A stretch of 64,000 nucleotides of DNA from Pseudopyrenochaeta lycopersici (GCA_003313425.1 NHZP01000005.1:558001-622000); one strand, 5' to 3'; shown: positions 30,378-41,981, counted from the first letter of the stretch. Translations and numbers: made by a program. Notes: generated by a model from the sequence alone, not told the origin.

Positions 30378-33131
30378 ATGGCCACCAACGGCACCCTGAC
30401 CCCGCCGTCGCTCCCGCCTGCGTCCATGTCGCCCTCAATCGCGAAACGAAAACACACCGGCACCCATGCCATTGCCGTCAATGGCGCATCAACGCCTGCG
30501 CACCCCAAATCCGCAAACGGGACCACCTACCCCTTGCCAATGGTGCTCGAAGACGTGCTGGCCGTCCTGAAGAGGTATGCTACCGGCACACGTTTCCGTC
30601 CGCTCCCCGCATGTGCCTTGCACAGCCCTTCACCTGCGAGCCACCATCGTCTCTCACAGTACTGACAGCCTCCCAGTTACGATACGCAGCCATCCATCCT
30701 AGCCCACCCCCTCTCCTCGTCGATAACCCGAAGCCCCTCCGGAGAAGCCGACTTGAAGCGCGCTAAACTGACTCCCCCAGTTGGGCCTACTACCATCACC
30801 AGTCTCCTCCAAGACGGCGCCTACGATTCTCTGCAGGCGCTGGAAAAGGACATCGAGAGCGCTACTACGGAGATCCTCGCATCTAGCTGCGGGGGCGATT
30901 CCTCTGTCCCGCCCTCTCTGGAGGAGACGACGCTACAAGCAAAGATCCTGGCCTTCCGCAATGTCGCCAAGAGCCTGGTGGACAGGGAAGAGGCGCGCAA
31001 AGTCCAGCCCCAGATCAAGGACATCGAGGCTGATAGCGATACGCTGGTATCCAAGGAAGAGGGGACGCCTGTGCCGGTCAAGGAAGAAGAGCCACAGGTG
31101 CCGCAAAGCCGAACCGTCCTCACCCTGTACGGAAGCGCTCCGCCCAAACAGCTGTTCTCAAGCTTGCAGCAACCACACAAAGTCGCCCCGGCAGATGGAA
31201 CGTCGACGCTCGACACGACCGTCAAGGTCGTCTTACCCCTACGCGAATCGCATCTACCGAACATCATCTCGACCACCGAGGTCTACCCATTGCCTGACAC
31301 AGCAGACAGCAAGAAGAAGAAAGTTGCGACTATCGGAGAGATCTTTCGCGCGCCTGCGCACCTGCCACAGATTAGCCCTCCCAAATCCGCGAGGCCGTCG
31401 ACAAGCAAGGGTAACAACACGATTACTTTCGCCGCTCAAGAAGCACCCAAACCCCGACGCAAGGGCTCTCAGTCGTATGCGCATCAAAATCTGTCATCTG
31501 GATTCTGGCTTGGATATGGCGGCGTGGATCTGCCCAAGGACCAAACATCGCCAACCGCGAAGCAGAAGAGTCGACAACGAGCGTTGAGCATGGGCGAGGC
31601 GCAGCAGCCACCGTCCGAAGCGGCCCTTGTTGCTGTCCAGCAGGCAAAGGAAGATGCATTGTTTCGGACTGCGTACTCTAGCTTTGCGCCCACCCGGGAC
31701 GACGCTACAGCCATCATTCCAGAAGAGACGAAGAACATGGTGTGGTGGCAAAAAGTGGGCGAGAAGCGCTTCAATGACATGTTCCCCATTGATCCGGCCT
31801 TGCTTGACGCCAAGGAGGCCACCGAAACTGAAGCCAACGGCATTGCTGACGAGGACGAGGACTTCAAGGACGCCGTAGACAGCTTTGTCCCGGTTGAAGG
31901 CGGTCCTTTCCCGGAAGTAGAAGAGAAGAGCGAGGAAGAGAAGGACACGGATGAGGTGCTGAAGGATATCTCGGAGCTCCTCGAGACTTTGGCATCTTAC
32001 CAGAGGATACGAAACTCTTCCTTGACCACCAACCCTCGCACGCCCGTAGTACAAAACTCGTCCCTCGCCATCCTAGCAGGTAGTCCGTCAACCCCGTCGA
32101 CCGAAGAGATCGATGTGTACCAGATGCTTAAGTCGCAACTCACCTTGCTGATATCACAACTTCCACCCTATGCTGTGGCCAAGCTGAATGGCGATCAGAT
32201 GGACGAACTCAACATCAGCCGAACAATACTATTCGACACCAAGGAGTACAAGGGCGTCTTGGAGGAGGATCAGCTTTCAAGGCTAGCAAAAGTACCGGCA
32301 GCAGTTGCTTCTACACCTGCCACTCTGGCGCGAACAGGTTCCGGACCGCATGCTCACTATCCTCCCAATAACACCCAGTATAATCGCCCTACACCCTCGA
32401 TCCACCAGTCGAGCAATCGTCCAGTGTACCCACAACAACAGTCTCTCCACCGGTCGTCCTCGATGCATGTTCAACGCTCGCCTTCTGGTCCAGGGCCGAG
32501 TTTCCAAGCAGGTGGCGCATCCTACGCCCCTGCTTCGAGGTCAGGCTTCCCTTCGACTCCGTCCTTTAGTCAACAAACACCAAGACCAGGCTACGGATCG
32601 ACGGCCTCTGGGCAATATTATCCCCAGCGCTCCGCACAGCCAAGCACTTATGGCGGTCCTACAAACTCGCAGTATTACAACAGCACGCCTCAAACCCAGT
32701 CTCAAAATCGATTCGCCCCGCAACAGACTCAAAACGGCTACTTTCAGCGGTCGCAGAATGTTGCTCCAATGTACGGTACAAACCAGACCCCACAAGCACG
32801 CATAGCCTCACCCATGAAGGGAACTTCTGGGCCCCCACAATCAAGCTCGAGGCCTGGCTATGGCACACCAGCATCAGGAGGACAAATGCGCAGTACGTAT
32901 TATGGACCGTCCCAGTACGGCACTGCGCAAGCCCCTTCTACCCCTGCTGCCTTTAGTGGCATGTCTGCCAATCCTCAGCAGATGATGATTGACAGAGCAC
33001 AGGCACAGGTGGCAGCACAGTCGCAAGCCCGGATGGCGGCGCAAAATAGCTTCAGCAATAGGCAGGGCTCTGGTACGCCACAACCGCCGAATGGTTCGTA
33101 CGGTGTGAACGGAGCGTCCATGTCGACCTAG
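30378..33131 (+). CDS. Conserved fungal protein of unknown function with Q/S/Y-rich tail
   Basis: Two exons (30378-30574 and 30677-33131, intron 102 bp) give 883 residues. The N terminus includes PLPMVLEDVLAVLKRSYDTQPSILAHP, followed by a short helical region (LQDGAYDSLQALEKDIES). A middle block has features I recall from uncharacterised ascomycete proteins: TVLTLYGSAPPKQLFSSL, GEIFRAPAHLPQISPP, SSGFWLGYGGVDLP and KEDALFRTAYSSFAPTRDD, then NMVWWQKVGEKRF. A helical segment around EIDVYQMLKSQLTLLISQLPPY follows. From about residue 640 the chain is very rich in Gln, Ser, Pro, Tyr and Gly, like a prion-like low-complexity domain. I recognise no enzyme motif. The composition suggests a nuclear or RNA-associated scaffold, but function is unknown. 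Confidence 0.7.
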
Positions 33132-33599
33132 TGTTTCTATCTGTTCCCAAAAATAGTTGTTGAGCCTTCCAAGGTCCTAGAGTAGGATGTCTTTTTGGAT
33201 ACCATTTTGTGTTCTGGCGTTCGGGCAGGATAGCATGGACGGCTGTGATGGCATGTTTTCTCAAGGATAGGTGTCTTACTGTAATCGAGTGTCTGGGCGG
33301 TGCATTCGAGGTGTCAGACCAGTTTTTAGTACCTGCCAAATCAATAGCACAGTAGTCGGTGGGATTATGTAGTGTAATACTAGCAATCGCAACATGCCAG
33401 AGAGTGTCCTGAACGTCCACATCAATATGGGGGGAGCGCATCCGAATGATCCGCTTAGCGTTACTTTTGCCCTGCATTTCGCCGCGTAAAGTTGCCGGAT
33501 GACGTCGCCCAACGCGTGCGTTCCTGCGGAGCAAGCATCAGCCCAAGAAAGACAAACGCAGCCTTTCTTTGCGACACAGAGACATGAGACACACGCAAC
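33132..33599. other. Intergenic, promoter of Sro7/Lgl gene
   Basis: This 468-bp stretch holds the 3' flank of the preceding gene and the promoter of the next. No feature beyond short overlapping ORFs was recognised. Confidence 0.45.
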
Positions 33600-36500
33600 A
33601 TGGCACATCTTTTGCGCGGCAAGCAGGCCGGCGTCCACAATGATCTTTCGGCAGGTCTAGGGCCTGATCTATTCGTGCTTGACCATGTACGCGCTCCAAC
33701 TTCCCCCGCCATGCCGTCCTTGCCGATGGTGCCAACTGCAAGCTAACAACACGTGAAGATTCGCAACTACGGTATAAACTCCAAAGTCACCCAGGTCGCA
33801 TACGATCCAGTCCAGTCGCTCATCGCCGTCGGCACAAGCGAAAGCAAGTTTGGCAATGGCCAGATCTACATCTTTGGGCAGAAGAGGGTTGAAGTCGTGC
33901 TGCCGCTGCCACATCGAGCGTCGGTCAAGATCTTGCAATTCTGTGCCGAGAAGCTGCTATGTGTAGACTCGAGGAATGACTTGTCTGTCTTCTCGCTGGA
34001 GAGCAAGAAACTAGTCAACGCCCATTCCCCGCCGGCCAAGATCACAGCGCTGCATAGCGACCCTACTATTGACTATGCGCTTCTGGGAACGCAGCACGGA
34101 GAAGTTTTCGCGTACGACTTGGACAGGGAATCCCTCACGCCGCTCAAGATACCCAACTTGTGGCGAGAAAAGTTCCCTAGGTCGCGGTTGACGTCCGTGG
34201 TCACGCTGTCGCTGCACCCTCGAGACATTGGTTCTTTGCTGATCGGATACAATTCTGGCGCAGTAATTTACTCCTTCAAGCAGAACAAGGCCTTGAGCTT
34301 CTTCAACTACATACTACCAAAAGGTGCTCCTGGAGGCGACTCAGACCCTGCTTCCATTTTCCAGGAACGGGAACCGCCTCTGACCCAGGCAGTCTGGCAC
34401 CCGACCGGCACATTCGTCCTGACTGGGCATGAAGACAGCAGTATTGTCATTTGGGATCCAAAGGATAGCAGGATCATCCAGGCTAGGACGCTGCAGGATA
34501 CGAATGTGAACAAACCAGGACCAGGGAGCTTCAGCCCTGGTGCTGTAGATGGAAGTTTTGCGCTCAAATCGCCCATCTTCAAGATTGCATGGTGTGCCAA
34601 TCAGGACCCAGACGACACTGCTATACTCATTGCTGGTGGACAGCCGTCAAACATATCAGCAAAGAGCCTCACACTCTTCGAGCTGGGTCGCACACCCATC
34701 TATAACACTTCGTCATGGCAAGTCCTATCAGATCACTTTGAAAATCCCAAACGACAACGGATTCTGCCATGTCCCCCTGGTGCAGAGGTGGTAGATCTAT
34801 GTTTAATCCCTCGTTCCTCTCCACACTACGCTGGATGTCACGACCCAATAGCTATCATTGCCTTGCTCTCCTCTGGAGAACTCATTACCCTGTCCTTCCC
34901 CTCTGGCATGCCAATATCACCCACCAACCAACTACAGCTTTCAATGACTCTCGTACATCCATACATCAACTACGCAAATCTTGCACCTGTAGAGCGAACA
35001 AGATGGCTGGGTATGACAGAAAAGCGGCAGCAAGGCCCACAATTTGTCACGGGTGGCGCCGAAGCTGTCTACCCTCTGAAGAGATTTGAGAACCGTAACG
35101 TTGTTCAGACTGCTCATGCGGACGGTACAGTCAGGTTATGGGATGCTGGACATGCCGACGAGATCGAAAATCATGCACTGCTGCAAATTGATGTTGCTCG
35201 TGCGGTCGGGCGACAAGACAACATTGAAATCTCACAAACATCATTTGCAGGTGCTGCATCCGAATTGTCGGTTGGCCTAAAGTCTGGCGAGGTAGCAGTC
35301 TTTCGATGGAACATCAACAAACACCCTGGACAAGAGTTCCCGCCAGGTGAAAACGAGCCTCAAGCACTCAGCAATATCACCGAAAGAACCGAGGCAGCGC
35401 TTAAAGAAGGATTGTTGCCATTTACATTGCTGAATGAGGGCAATGGACCAGTTACTGCACTGAAACATTCTGATGTCGGCTTCGTTGCGGCAGGCTTCGA
35501 AGGTGGAAGCTTGGCTATTATTGATCTCAGAGGACCAGCTGTCATCTACAGAGGGTCGATACAAGATTTCGTCAAATCCGATAAGCGTGCCAGCTTTCGG
35601 CGGAGTTCGACCCAGGCAACACCCAAGCCCGAATGGCCTACCTGCATTGAGTTCAGCGTTATGACACTCGAAGACGATGAATTCTCCAGTATTTTGTGCC
35701 ATGTTGGAACGAATCTTGGCCATCTCGCTACGTTCAAATTACTCCCAGAGTCGGGCGGTCGCTACTCGGCGAAATTTGCAGGTGTCTGCTCGCTAGACGA
35801 CAAGGTGATTAGCATCTGTCCCATGCATGCTGAAACAGGCCGCCCAGCATACGCTTCACAATCTGCCGTCGCTGGTCTCCGCACTGGGTCAAAGGTTAAT
35901 GGTGTCTTGTTGGCGGTCACTGCCTCAGGAGCACGGCTATTCCGCCCAGCTTCGAACAAAGGAGCACATAAAACGTTCGATCAATTCTTATGCGACTCAG
36001 CTACCGTCGTGCGGTATGAGGATCTCGGATATGCTTTGCTCGGGCTGTATGGTGATGGCTGTGCCAGAGCGTATTCGTTACCTGCGCTCAAAGAGATTGG
36101 GTCGGTAAAGGTCAGCGATCTGCTGGATATACGACGATTTTCTGAAGCTGTCATCACGAGCACGGGAGACATACTCGGCTGGAAAGGCCCTGCAGAGCTT
36201 GTGTTGATCAACGTCTTTGGCACAGGAATGCAGCTGTAAGCGAAGTCCCCTCAGTGAATATAACCGTATGCTAATGTTTAAAGCGACCGAACAAATGCTA
36301 TGTTGTTGAACCCACAACTACTAATACCTCCTCGCCCAACGATCAGCAACATGCAATGGATTTCCGGCACACAACACGTCACACCTGCAGATATGGATCT
36401 TCTCAGTAAGTCACACTACCTGACACCTCCCACCCATCATCTGCTAACCCCCCTCAGTCGGTGGTCCCGACCGGCCCCCTTCAAAACGCATGCTCGCCCA

Positions 36501-36795
36501 ACTTCGCTCCGAAGCCGAACAAGAACGCCGCGCCAATGCACGTTCCTCCCACCCGACCGGCTCTTCTTCAACCTACCCATCATATCCTACGTCCCCGCCT
36601 CCAACCAACGAGGGATGGGGCGCCTGGGCATCGAGACAGTTCAACGAGCGGACTGAGAAACTGGGCCAGGTCGGCGACAGTATGGATAGTCTGCAACAGA
36701 ACAGTGCCGGCTGGGCCGACGACGTGAATAAATTCGTCGCAAAGCAGAAGAGGGGCTTCGTCATGGGTGCTGTGAAGAGTAAATTTGGTTTCTAA
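33600..36795 (+). CDS. Sro7/tomosyn/Lgl-family WD-repeat exocytosis protein
   Basis: Four exons (33600-33686, 33759-36235, 36284-36405, 36458-36795) encode 1007 residues. It begins MAHLLRGKQAGVHNDLSAG, then RNYGINSKVTQVAYDPVQS, the entry to the first of two seven-bladed WD40 propellers. Recognisable blades include QAVWHPTGTFVLTGHEDSS, followed by IVIWDPKD, and GTVRLWDAGH. The last exons carry the family tail: GWASRQFNERTEKLGQVGD and SAGWADDVNKFV, an R-SNARE-like helix. In yeast Sro7 this type of tail folds back on the propeller and regulates binding of the plasma-membrane SNARE Sec9. Family members promote polarised secretion downstream of Sec4/Rab8. Stopping at the end of exon 2 would give an early stop immediately after MQL and lose the tail, so the two small 3' introns (48 and 52 bp) matter. 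Acts at the plasma membrane near growing tips (inference from family). Confidence 0.93.
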
Positions 36796-37099
36796 ACTAA
36801 GATGTCCTAAGAGCCATGGGAGAGGCGCTTGTGAGGTGTTTTTGTTGTTTTAGGTGTGATTTTTTTTTCTTTTTTCGACTATTCAATTATCTAACTACCC
36901 GTTTCCTTGGACTTTCGGTCAGGAATCATGGGTATGGATTGTGTCCCAGGTAGGAAAAAGGATATCTATAAGTTATGACAATATAGATTGAAAAAGCGAT
37001 ACTTTACGTTAAGCAATACTACTACTAAATTTCTCTTGACTAACCTTAAAAAGTAAAACACCGGTTTTCCCTTTCGGTAGGATAGAAGTATGCCATATT
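36796..37099. other. Convergent 3' flank
   Basis: This 304-bp stretch has a poly-T run near 36866 and AT-rich sequence after the Sro7/Lgl stop. No feature was recognised. Confidence 0.4.
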
Positions 37100-37489
37100 C
37101 TACAGGTCATGAAATCCGTTGGCGGGTATAGTTCCTTGCTCAATGTTATCTAAGTATTTCAGGATGTTGCTTGTAATTGTATTGGTTTCAATGCCAAAAT
37201 ATTCATACGTTTCCTCTGAAGGCATTGAGATCCTAAAGCGATCAGTACCCATATACACCGAAGCATCAGCATAACGTTGCCAGCCAAGTGCGGTGTAGGA
37301 TTCTATAGCAACGGCAGGAATTCGACCGTCTCGACGCAGCACATCGCGCTTATAGTCCAAGCGCAGCATTTCGAACAAGCGATGGCGAGGGAATGAGACT
37401 AAACGCACTTTCCGTGAAGTTTTCTTCCTCAGCTCTTCCGCAGAATCACTTGCATTTCGTATTGACGGTGCGGCGTATAGGTAAAACAC
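37100..37489 (-). CDS. Orphan small ORF, possible last exon of a short gene
   Basis: An open frame of about 129 codons has balanced composition (TYEYFGIETNTITSNILKYL near its end) and resembles no family I know. Upstream on the same strand, a frame across 37603-37547 reads TIANGLAGYQRHTMIPVTSS. It can be joined to this ORF by a GTGAGT..CAG intron of about 50 bp, giving continuous reading into FLVFYLYAAP. The spliced protein would be about 150 residues or more, with no signal peptide seen. It lies next to a decayed coding remnant, so it may itself be a remnant or a young gene. Whether it is expressed cannot be judged. Confidence 0.35.
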   Translation of the reverse strand: MFYLYAAPSIRNASDSAEELRKKTSRKVRLVSFPRHRLFEMLRLDYKRDVLRRDGRIPAVAIESYTALGWQRYADASVYMGTDRFRISMPSEETYEYFGIETNTITSNILKYLDNIEQGTIPANGFHDL

Positions 37490-37865
37490 CAGAAAACTGT
37501 CGAGAGTTGGGTAAGTGCACTGCCATCAAACGATCAGGAAGAAGGCACTCACGAGGATGTCACTGGGATCATCGTATGCCGTTGATAACCTGCCAGTCCA
37601 TTAGCGATGGTAGGTTTGTCTGACAGAGTATCTGTATCATGTGCATAACGCGTGTGCGAGTTAAAAGGACTAGATCTTGTCTTTTGGTCATAACACTGAC
37701 GTCAACCTTTCATAGGACCGGGTTTACTGCAAACCGTTGCGGAGTACGGCGATGTGGAGACAGTTTCCATTCTGGCAGCCTCACGGCACTTGAAGCTCTA
37801 TTGTGAATGAAAGAAGCTCACTAGCACCACTAGTAGAGAAAATGAGGTAGTGACGCAACACTACT

Positions 37866-38150
37866 GATGGCTTCAAGGCAGCGTTCCAGAATCTCATCTC
37901 GCTTATTGAAGCACAATCGGATGAGAGGTCTGAGGAGGCTCTGATGGAAGCGGGCCTTCTGCCTTCTATAGATTCGTCCTGACATAGCCTTGAGGTTCTT
38001 GGTTTGCGTTCAGCGACGAAACACTCAGAAGATAACTCAGATAGGTTTGAGAGTGTGCCGGAGAGCCTTCCGTTACTTGTAGCGATTAATGAGAAGGCCT
38101 ATGTCTAGGCTTTAAGGTTTGGGATTTTCTCTATGCTTGCAGCGTTTAGA
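37866..38150 (+). pseudogene. Decayed protein-coding remnant with in-frame stops
   Basis: One plus-strand frame reads as clearly protein-like for about 95 codons. It includes FKAAFQNLISLIEAQSDERS, EEALMEAGLLPSIDSS, FESVPESLPLLVAINEKAYV and ALRFGIFSMLAAFRASKS. It is broken by a TGA (about 37980) and a TAG (about 38106), then ends at another TAG. Each stop is one C-to-T change away from CGA or CAG. No start codon or splice structure remains upstream. I do not know the parent gene; the amphipathic helices and acidic word pattern suggest a regulatory or STAND-type protein. Fossil status is inferred from the stops and surrounding AT-rich DNA. Confidence 0.5.
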
Positions 38151-38237
38151 GCAAGTAAGTCTTAGGTGTGTTGGATTGGCCATATTTAAGCATATCTGTA
38201 GCGATATCAAGGTATAGAAGTAAACACATAAAGTACG

Positions 38238-38255
38238 CTTACTTATAAAAGTAAG
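38238..38255. repeat. Perfect inverted repeat (7-bp arms)
   Basis: CTTACTT is separated by ATAA from its exact reverse complement AAGTAAG. It sits one base before a second hairpin in AT-rich degenerate DNA. Confidence 0.6.
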
Positions 38256-38256
38256 T

Positions 38257-38276
38257 ATTATCTAGTAGTAGATAAT
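38257..38276. repeat. Perfect inverted repeat (8-bp arms)
   Basis: ATTATCTA, spacer GTAG, then TAGATAAT form a perfect palindromic hairpin. Together with the adjoining repeat it could mark a mobile-element end or be chance in AT-rich sequence. Confidence 0.55.
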
Positions 38277-38496
38277 TCTAGCCATACCTTTAGCTTCACT
38301 TACAGGTATGTTTACAATAACAATAGCTATCACTATAGCTTGTTATAAGGGTTAAACTATGTTATCAATATAGAGTCAAGAACTCCTTGAAGTGAATTTA
38401 TTATCTAGCTGCCAAAGACAAACATAGTCGATAGGCACTTGTAAACCCATTTGTCTAACCTCCAGATCTCCAATCCTCGTCACTCCATTCTCGTGT

Positions 38497-39473
38497 TTAA
38501 ATACTGTCCCCAGCAAACCGCCGAATAACCTCCACCACCGTCTGCGGGCGACTCAGCATAGGAATATGATCCGCATCAATTGTTAGCGTCTCAAATTGGG
38601 CGCCGGGCTGGTCGATGTATGACTGTGCCAGCGCGGGGGTAACGGCATTATCGTGTTGCCCAATGACATACAAGCAGCGGAACGCACCGGTGTAGGGGAC
38701 AAAGGTGGCCGTGGCGTTGATAGCGGCAAAGGACGAGGGCAGGAGCTGGGCAGCCCAGTCGCTGGCGGCACTGGCGGACAGCAGGTTGTAGAAGGTGAAC
38801 GACGGGGGAGAATTTATCAGATCGCCGTCCCAGAACATGCGATCTGTGCCTTCGAAGCGGAACCAGGGTGGGGAGATGTCGCGGACGTCGGGGCGGGAAC
38901 CGGGTTGTGTGACTTCGGTGATGGAAGGTATGAAGCCTGAAAGCTGTTGGATCGATGTCAGCAAAACGAGACATAACTAGACAAGGGGATTGAGAAGTAG
39001 TGTGTGGCATGATTACAGGCGCAAATCTTTGGAGGAACTCTGCAAGGAATGCGATTTGGACGACTTACCATGACTAGACCTAAAATCTTACCCTGACCGG
39101 GCGGATTGGCTGCCGTAGCAGAGCGTGACTGGAGACCTTTGACGGCCTCGCCGATAACGGTAGCCCCATAGCTATTTCCAACTAAGACAACATCCTGACC
39201 CCTTGCCAGCCGGGCGAGGAGACATTCCTTCACGCTGGCTATGTCAGGAGTGCGATCAACATGAGCGGCTAGCGGCCCGACCGAGGGAAGGTCAATGGCG
39301 TCGATATTGCTATATCCAGAGCTTTTGAGGAGGCCCTTTACTTCGTCGTAGACACGGGCCTTGTGAAAAGCGCCTGGGACAAGTATGACGGCTGGTTTGC
39401 TGTTGGTGGGTGCTGCTTCCACGAAGAGGGCGACCAAGGCGAAAATTAGCGCTAGAAACGAGAAGAGCGTCAT
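38497..39473 (-). CDS. Secreted alpha/beta-hydrolase (esterase-like)
   Basis: Two exons (39473-39069 and 38943-38497, intron 125 bp) encode 283 residues. Residues 1-20 form a signal peptide (cut near VEA-APT). The hydrolase core shows the strand-nucleophile turn GNSYG with Ser101, a likely acid Asp233 in VIGQHDNAV and His261 in DADHIPMLSRP, so the triad looks complete. An oxyanion-side motif is VPGAFHKARVYDEV near the N terminus. The family (AB-hydrolase 6 type) includes many fungal and bacterial esterases of unknown substrate. The intron is long for this genome and runs into an open frame; translation through it would give a wrong C terminus. A TATA element lies about 85 bp upstream. The protein is predicted to act outside the cell or in the secretory path. 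Confidence 0.85.
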
Positions 39474-40633
39474 TGCTGGTAAGATGTATTGAGGATCTAA
39501 ATTACTTTCCTGTAATTAAGAAGTGGTTGAAGGGCGCCAGAGGCTTTGGTTGAGGCCTTATATAGTTGCACAGTCCGCTTCGATGGAGTCACGGCTGGGT
39601 GAAGTGAAGTGTACCGCATGGCTTCGCCGCCCACATGCAGCGGTTTCTCTCAACTCCAACACTTGCTTACTAGATGCAAGGGGCTTCTTCCTCTGAGGAG
39701 GCCGTCAGCGATGTCTATGTGATTCCGCGGAGTGTCCACGTCGATACTGAACATCTTTGCCAGGACTGTTGTGTGGTCTGTATATACCAACGCGAGGCGA
39801 CCAGAAATCCGGGCTGGAAATTGGACAGGTATTCCATGAATACCTTAAAGGCAGTCCAACCAGCCGTGTTGTGGTTGGTAGATACTGGAGTGCTTCAGTA
39901 ACCTTTTACAGGATCATGTGTTTGTTGGGGTCTAAGTTGTGTTTGCCTTCTTCACCACGAGAATCGAATTTACTAAATGAGGAATGGACTGGGGCGTCTT
40001 TGTCTCAGCGACCAGGCCACCTTGCCGTACTGGTACATGACATCAAACCTCACCTGCAGCTGCTGAAGGTCTGACTGGCGTATGCAGTCGGGTCACGTAG
40101 ATGTGCCCTAATTTGGCCCGAGTGGAAGGATCGGGTACCGTCTACCGCCTGGATGGGTGGTGTCCATCACTACGCCACGAGCTGAACGCCATATCAGTCT
40201 ACTGTCGCATGGCCATGTGCGCAATCACGCTTCTGGAAGCAAATGTAATGTCGTGTAGCAGTGTGGTGTAACATTTATTGTGAACCAATACTTGATTAAA
40301 ATGACCGGGTAAAAAGAAACGCGGAAGCGCGCATCAAGTTGTGGCGCCTGCAGGTCATACGGATTGCCTGACTTTGAGAATGCTGAGTACATCGCACAAA
40401 GTGTAAATCAGAGTACAATCTCCGAATCCAAAAAAAAAGCGACAAAGAAGCGCTATGAGGCCGTGATAACGTTACAAAGACGTCTGGAATGTGGAAATCC
40501 ATGACAGAAAATGTATGAACAGGAATAATAATCGTAAGGTTTCGAAGGGGTAAGTGCTGTTCGGTTGCCGAGGAAGGCGCATGTTAAGAAAGGGCAATCT
40601 ACATCAGGCAACATCAAAAGTAGTACAGCGGAC
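39474..40633. other. Intergenic, nothing recognised
   Basis: This 1.16-kb stretch contains the hydrolase promoter (TATA at about 39557) and short ORFs of 60-105 codons without recognisable content. No repeat or RNA gene was seen. Confidence 0.45.
39557..39564 (-). promoter_or_regulatory. TATA element of the secreted hydrolase gene
   Basis: Minus-strand TATATAAG lies 84-91 bp upstream of the ATG at 39473, a normal distance for an ascomycete core promoter. Confidence 0.5.
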
Positions 40634-41981
40634 TCATAACCCCATTCGACGTATCATGGCTTGTGATTCGGCCTCAGAGAGTTCACGGCCGTGGATATTG
40701 ATACGGCCCTCTTCGACTTGGGCCAGATCTGGTTTGACTAGGCCATCGTGTAAATGTTTGAGGAATAAGAGCAAACGTTCCTCGAACACAGTGTATGGAT
40801 GTTGCTCTTGCGCTCTTTCAATAGCTTGCAAGGATGATTGAGACGAGCGTTGAGGAAGGAGCTGCACCAAATCAGTTTCATCGTTTGGTCGATCGCGTAA
40901 AACCTCTTACCTCGTTGATGTACCGACGCTTGATATTCGTCCAGTCCCTGTTCTGCTCGCGGGGATTATTCTCGTCACAAAACAGTCGCCGCATAGCAGT
41001 CACGTCAGCTGGTTCCTCAGCCCAGCGCTCGACCCCAGGACAGCCGAATGCGAAGACGGTGTTAAACGGCTCTGGCCCGTAAACGCCGTTTCGTAGAAAT
41101 TCTTCGATGACAGCCTGGAGCATGAATTGTCCCGCCAAGTCGAGCCACTCGGCCGTGGGGAACCAGTCATCATCTAGATTGACTCTCGCAGCAGTAAGCT
41201 CAATGAAGAGTGGGAGTAAGCAGTGGAGTGAGGGCGTGCCTGCCACATCCGTGACCCACCGCCTCTGGTCATGAGGCATGTTCAGAGCTGACGCAAGGCC
41301 GTTGCGGTTTTCAAATAAGGCGCCATCAGATAGTGGGAACTCGCTTTGCTGGTCAAAAGGTTGCTGTAGCGCAGGTGGATGTTGGGTTCGTTCCTTCCAG
41401 TAGTCACCGCGGCTCTTATTCTGCTCTCGCAGCTCAGCAAGGGACTCTTCCGTTGTCCAGGTCTCATTGTGGTGAAGTCGATGTGTGAAGATCAGGGCAA
41501 ATTGCAGCAGCCTCGAGCGAAACGCGGCTTTGCTGTCCAGACGGCGCCCATGGTGTTTGTACTTGAGAAAGGTCCTCCAATCTTGGTCTCACATTAGCCG
41601 ACTTGGAAACATTCTGTGGCCTGGATGCTACACACCAGAAGTCATGCTAAGCAAAGCGTTAGGAAGGTCGGAATGAAACGGGTCGTTGCTGAATCTCCAT
41701 TCGAATACCAATCCGGTGGCCTTGTAGACCAAAAAGTCCAAGATTGTCAGGTCAACATCAAACTGATCCTCTTCGTTCTCCATGCGCCGGGTGAGATTGA
41801 GGAAGCCATCTTGGGGCTCTCCATTGCCGTCTTGAGCTCTTGCCAGCGTGTCTCGCAACTCTTGCTCCAAGTCTCGCATGGTTGGATCGTGGTGGCGTGC
41901 CGTGACCAACATGGGGAACGGCGGGTATAAGAAGACAAGATAAGAAATGAAGACAAGAGCAGCTACCAAGGAAAGGCGCAA
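40634..41981 (-). CDS. Conserved-looking protein with N-terminal membrane anchor, function unknown
   Basis: Three exons are clear: 41912 or further 5' to 41636, 41587-40911 and 40861-40634. From the first in-frame ATG (41912) the product is 393 residues. Immediately upstream the frame stays open and codes for a hydrophobic helix (LSLVAALVFISYLVFLYPP) without any ATG. The true start may therefore lie in an unseen 5' exon joined at an AG near 41966, which would give a single-pass membrane or secreted protein. Landmarks of the rest are QDWRTFLKYKHHGRR, LIFTHRLHHNETWTTEESL, FIELTAARVNLDDDWFPTAEWLDLAGQF, EEFLRNGVYGPEPF and GCPGVERWAEEPADV. I recall this pattern from uncharacterised ascomycete proteins and cannot name a fold. 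Introns are 48 and 49 bp. Confidence 0.65.

Larger units (their letters stand above)
37603..38496. other. Degenerate AT-rich stretch
   Basis: This 0.9-kb stretch contains a stop-interrupted coding remnant (37866-38150), two adjacent perfect hairpins (38238-38276) and strongly AT-rich sequence rich in TAG/CTA words up to about 38400. It has the appearance of old, mutated duplicated DNA. No intact gene was seen. Confidence 0.5.

Noticed and set aside
30781..31587. 268-codon Arg/Ser-rich frame on the plus strand
   Set aside because: It is an out-of-frame shadow of the two-exon gene at 30378-33131; high Arg/Ser content comes from GC-rich codons read one base off.
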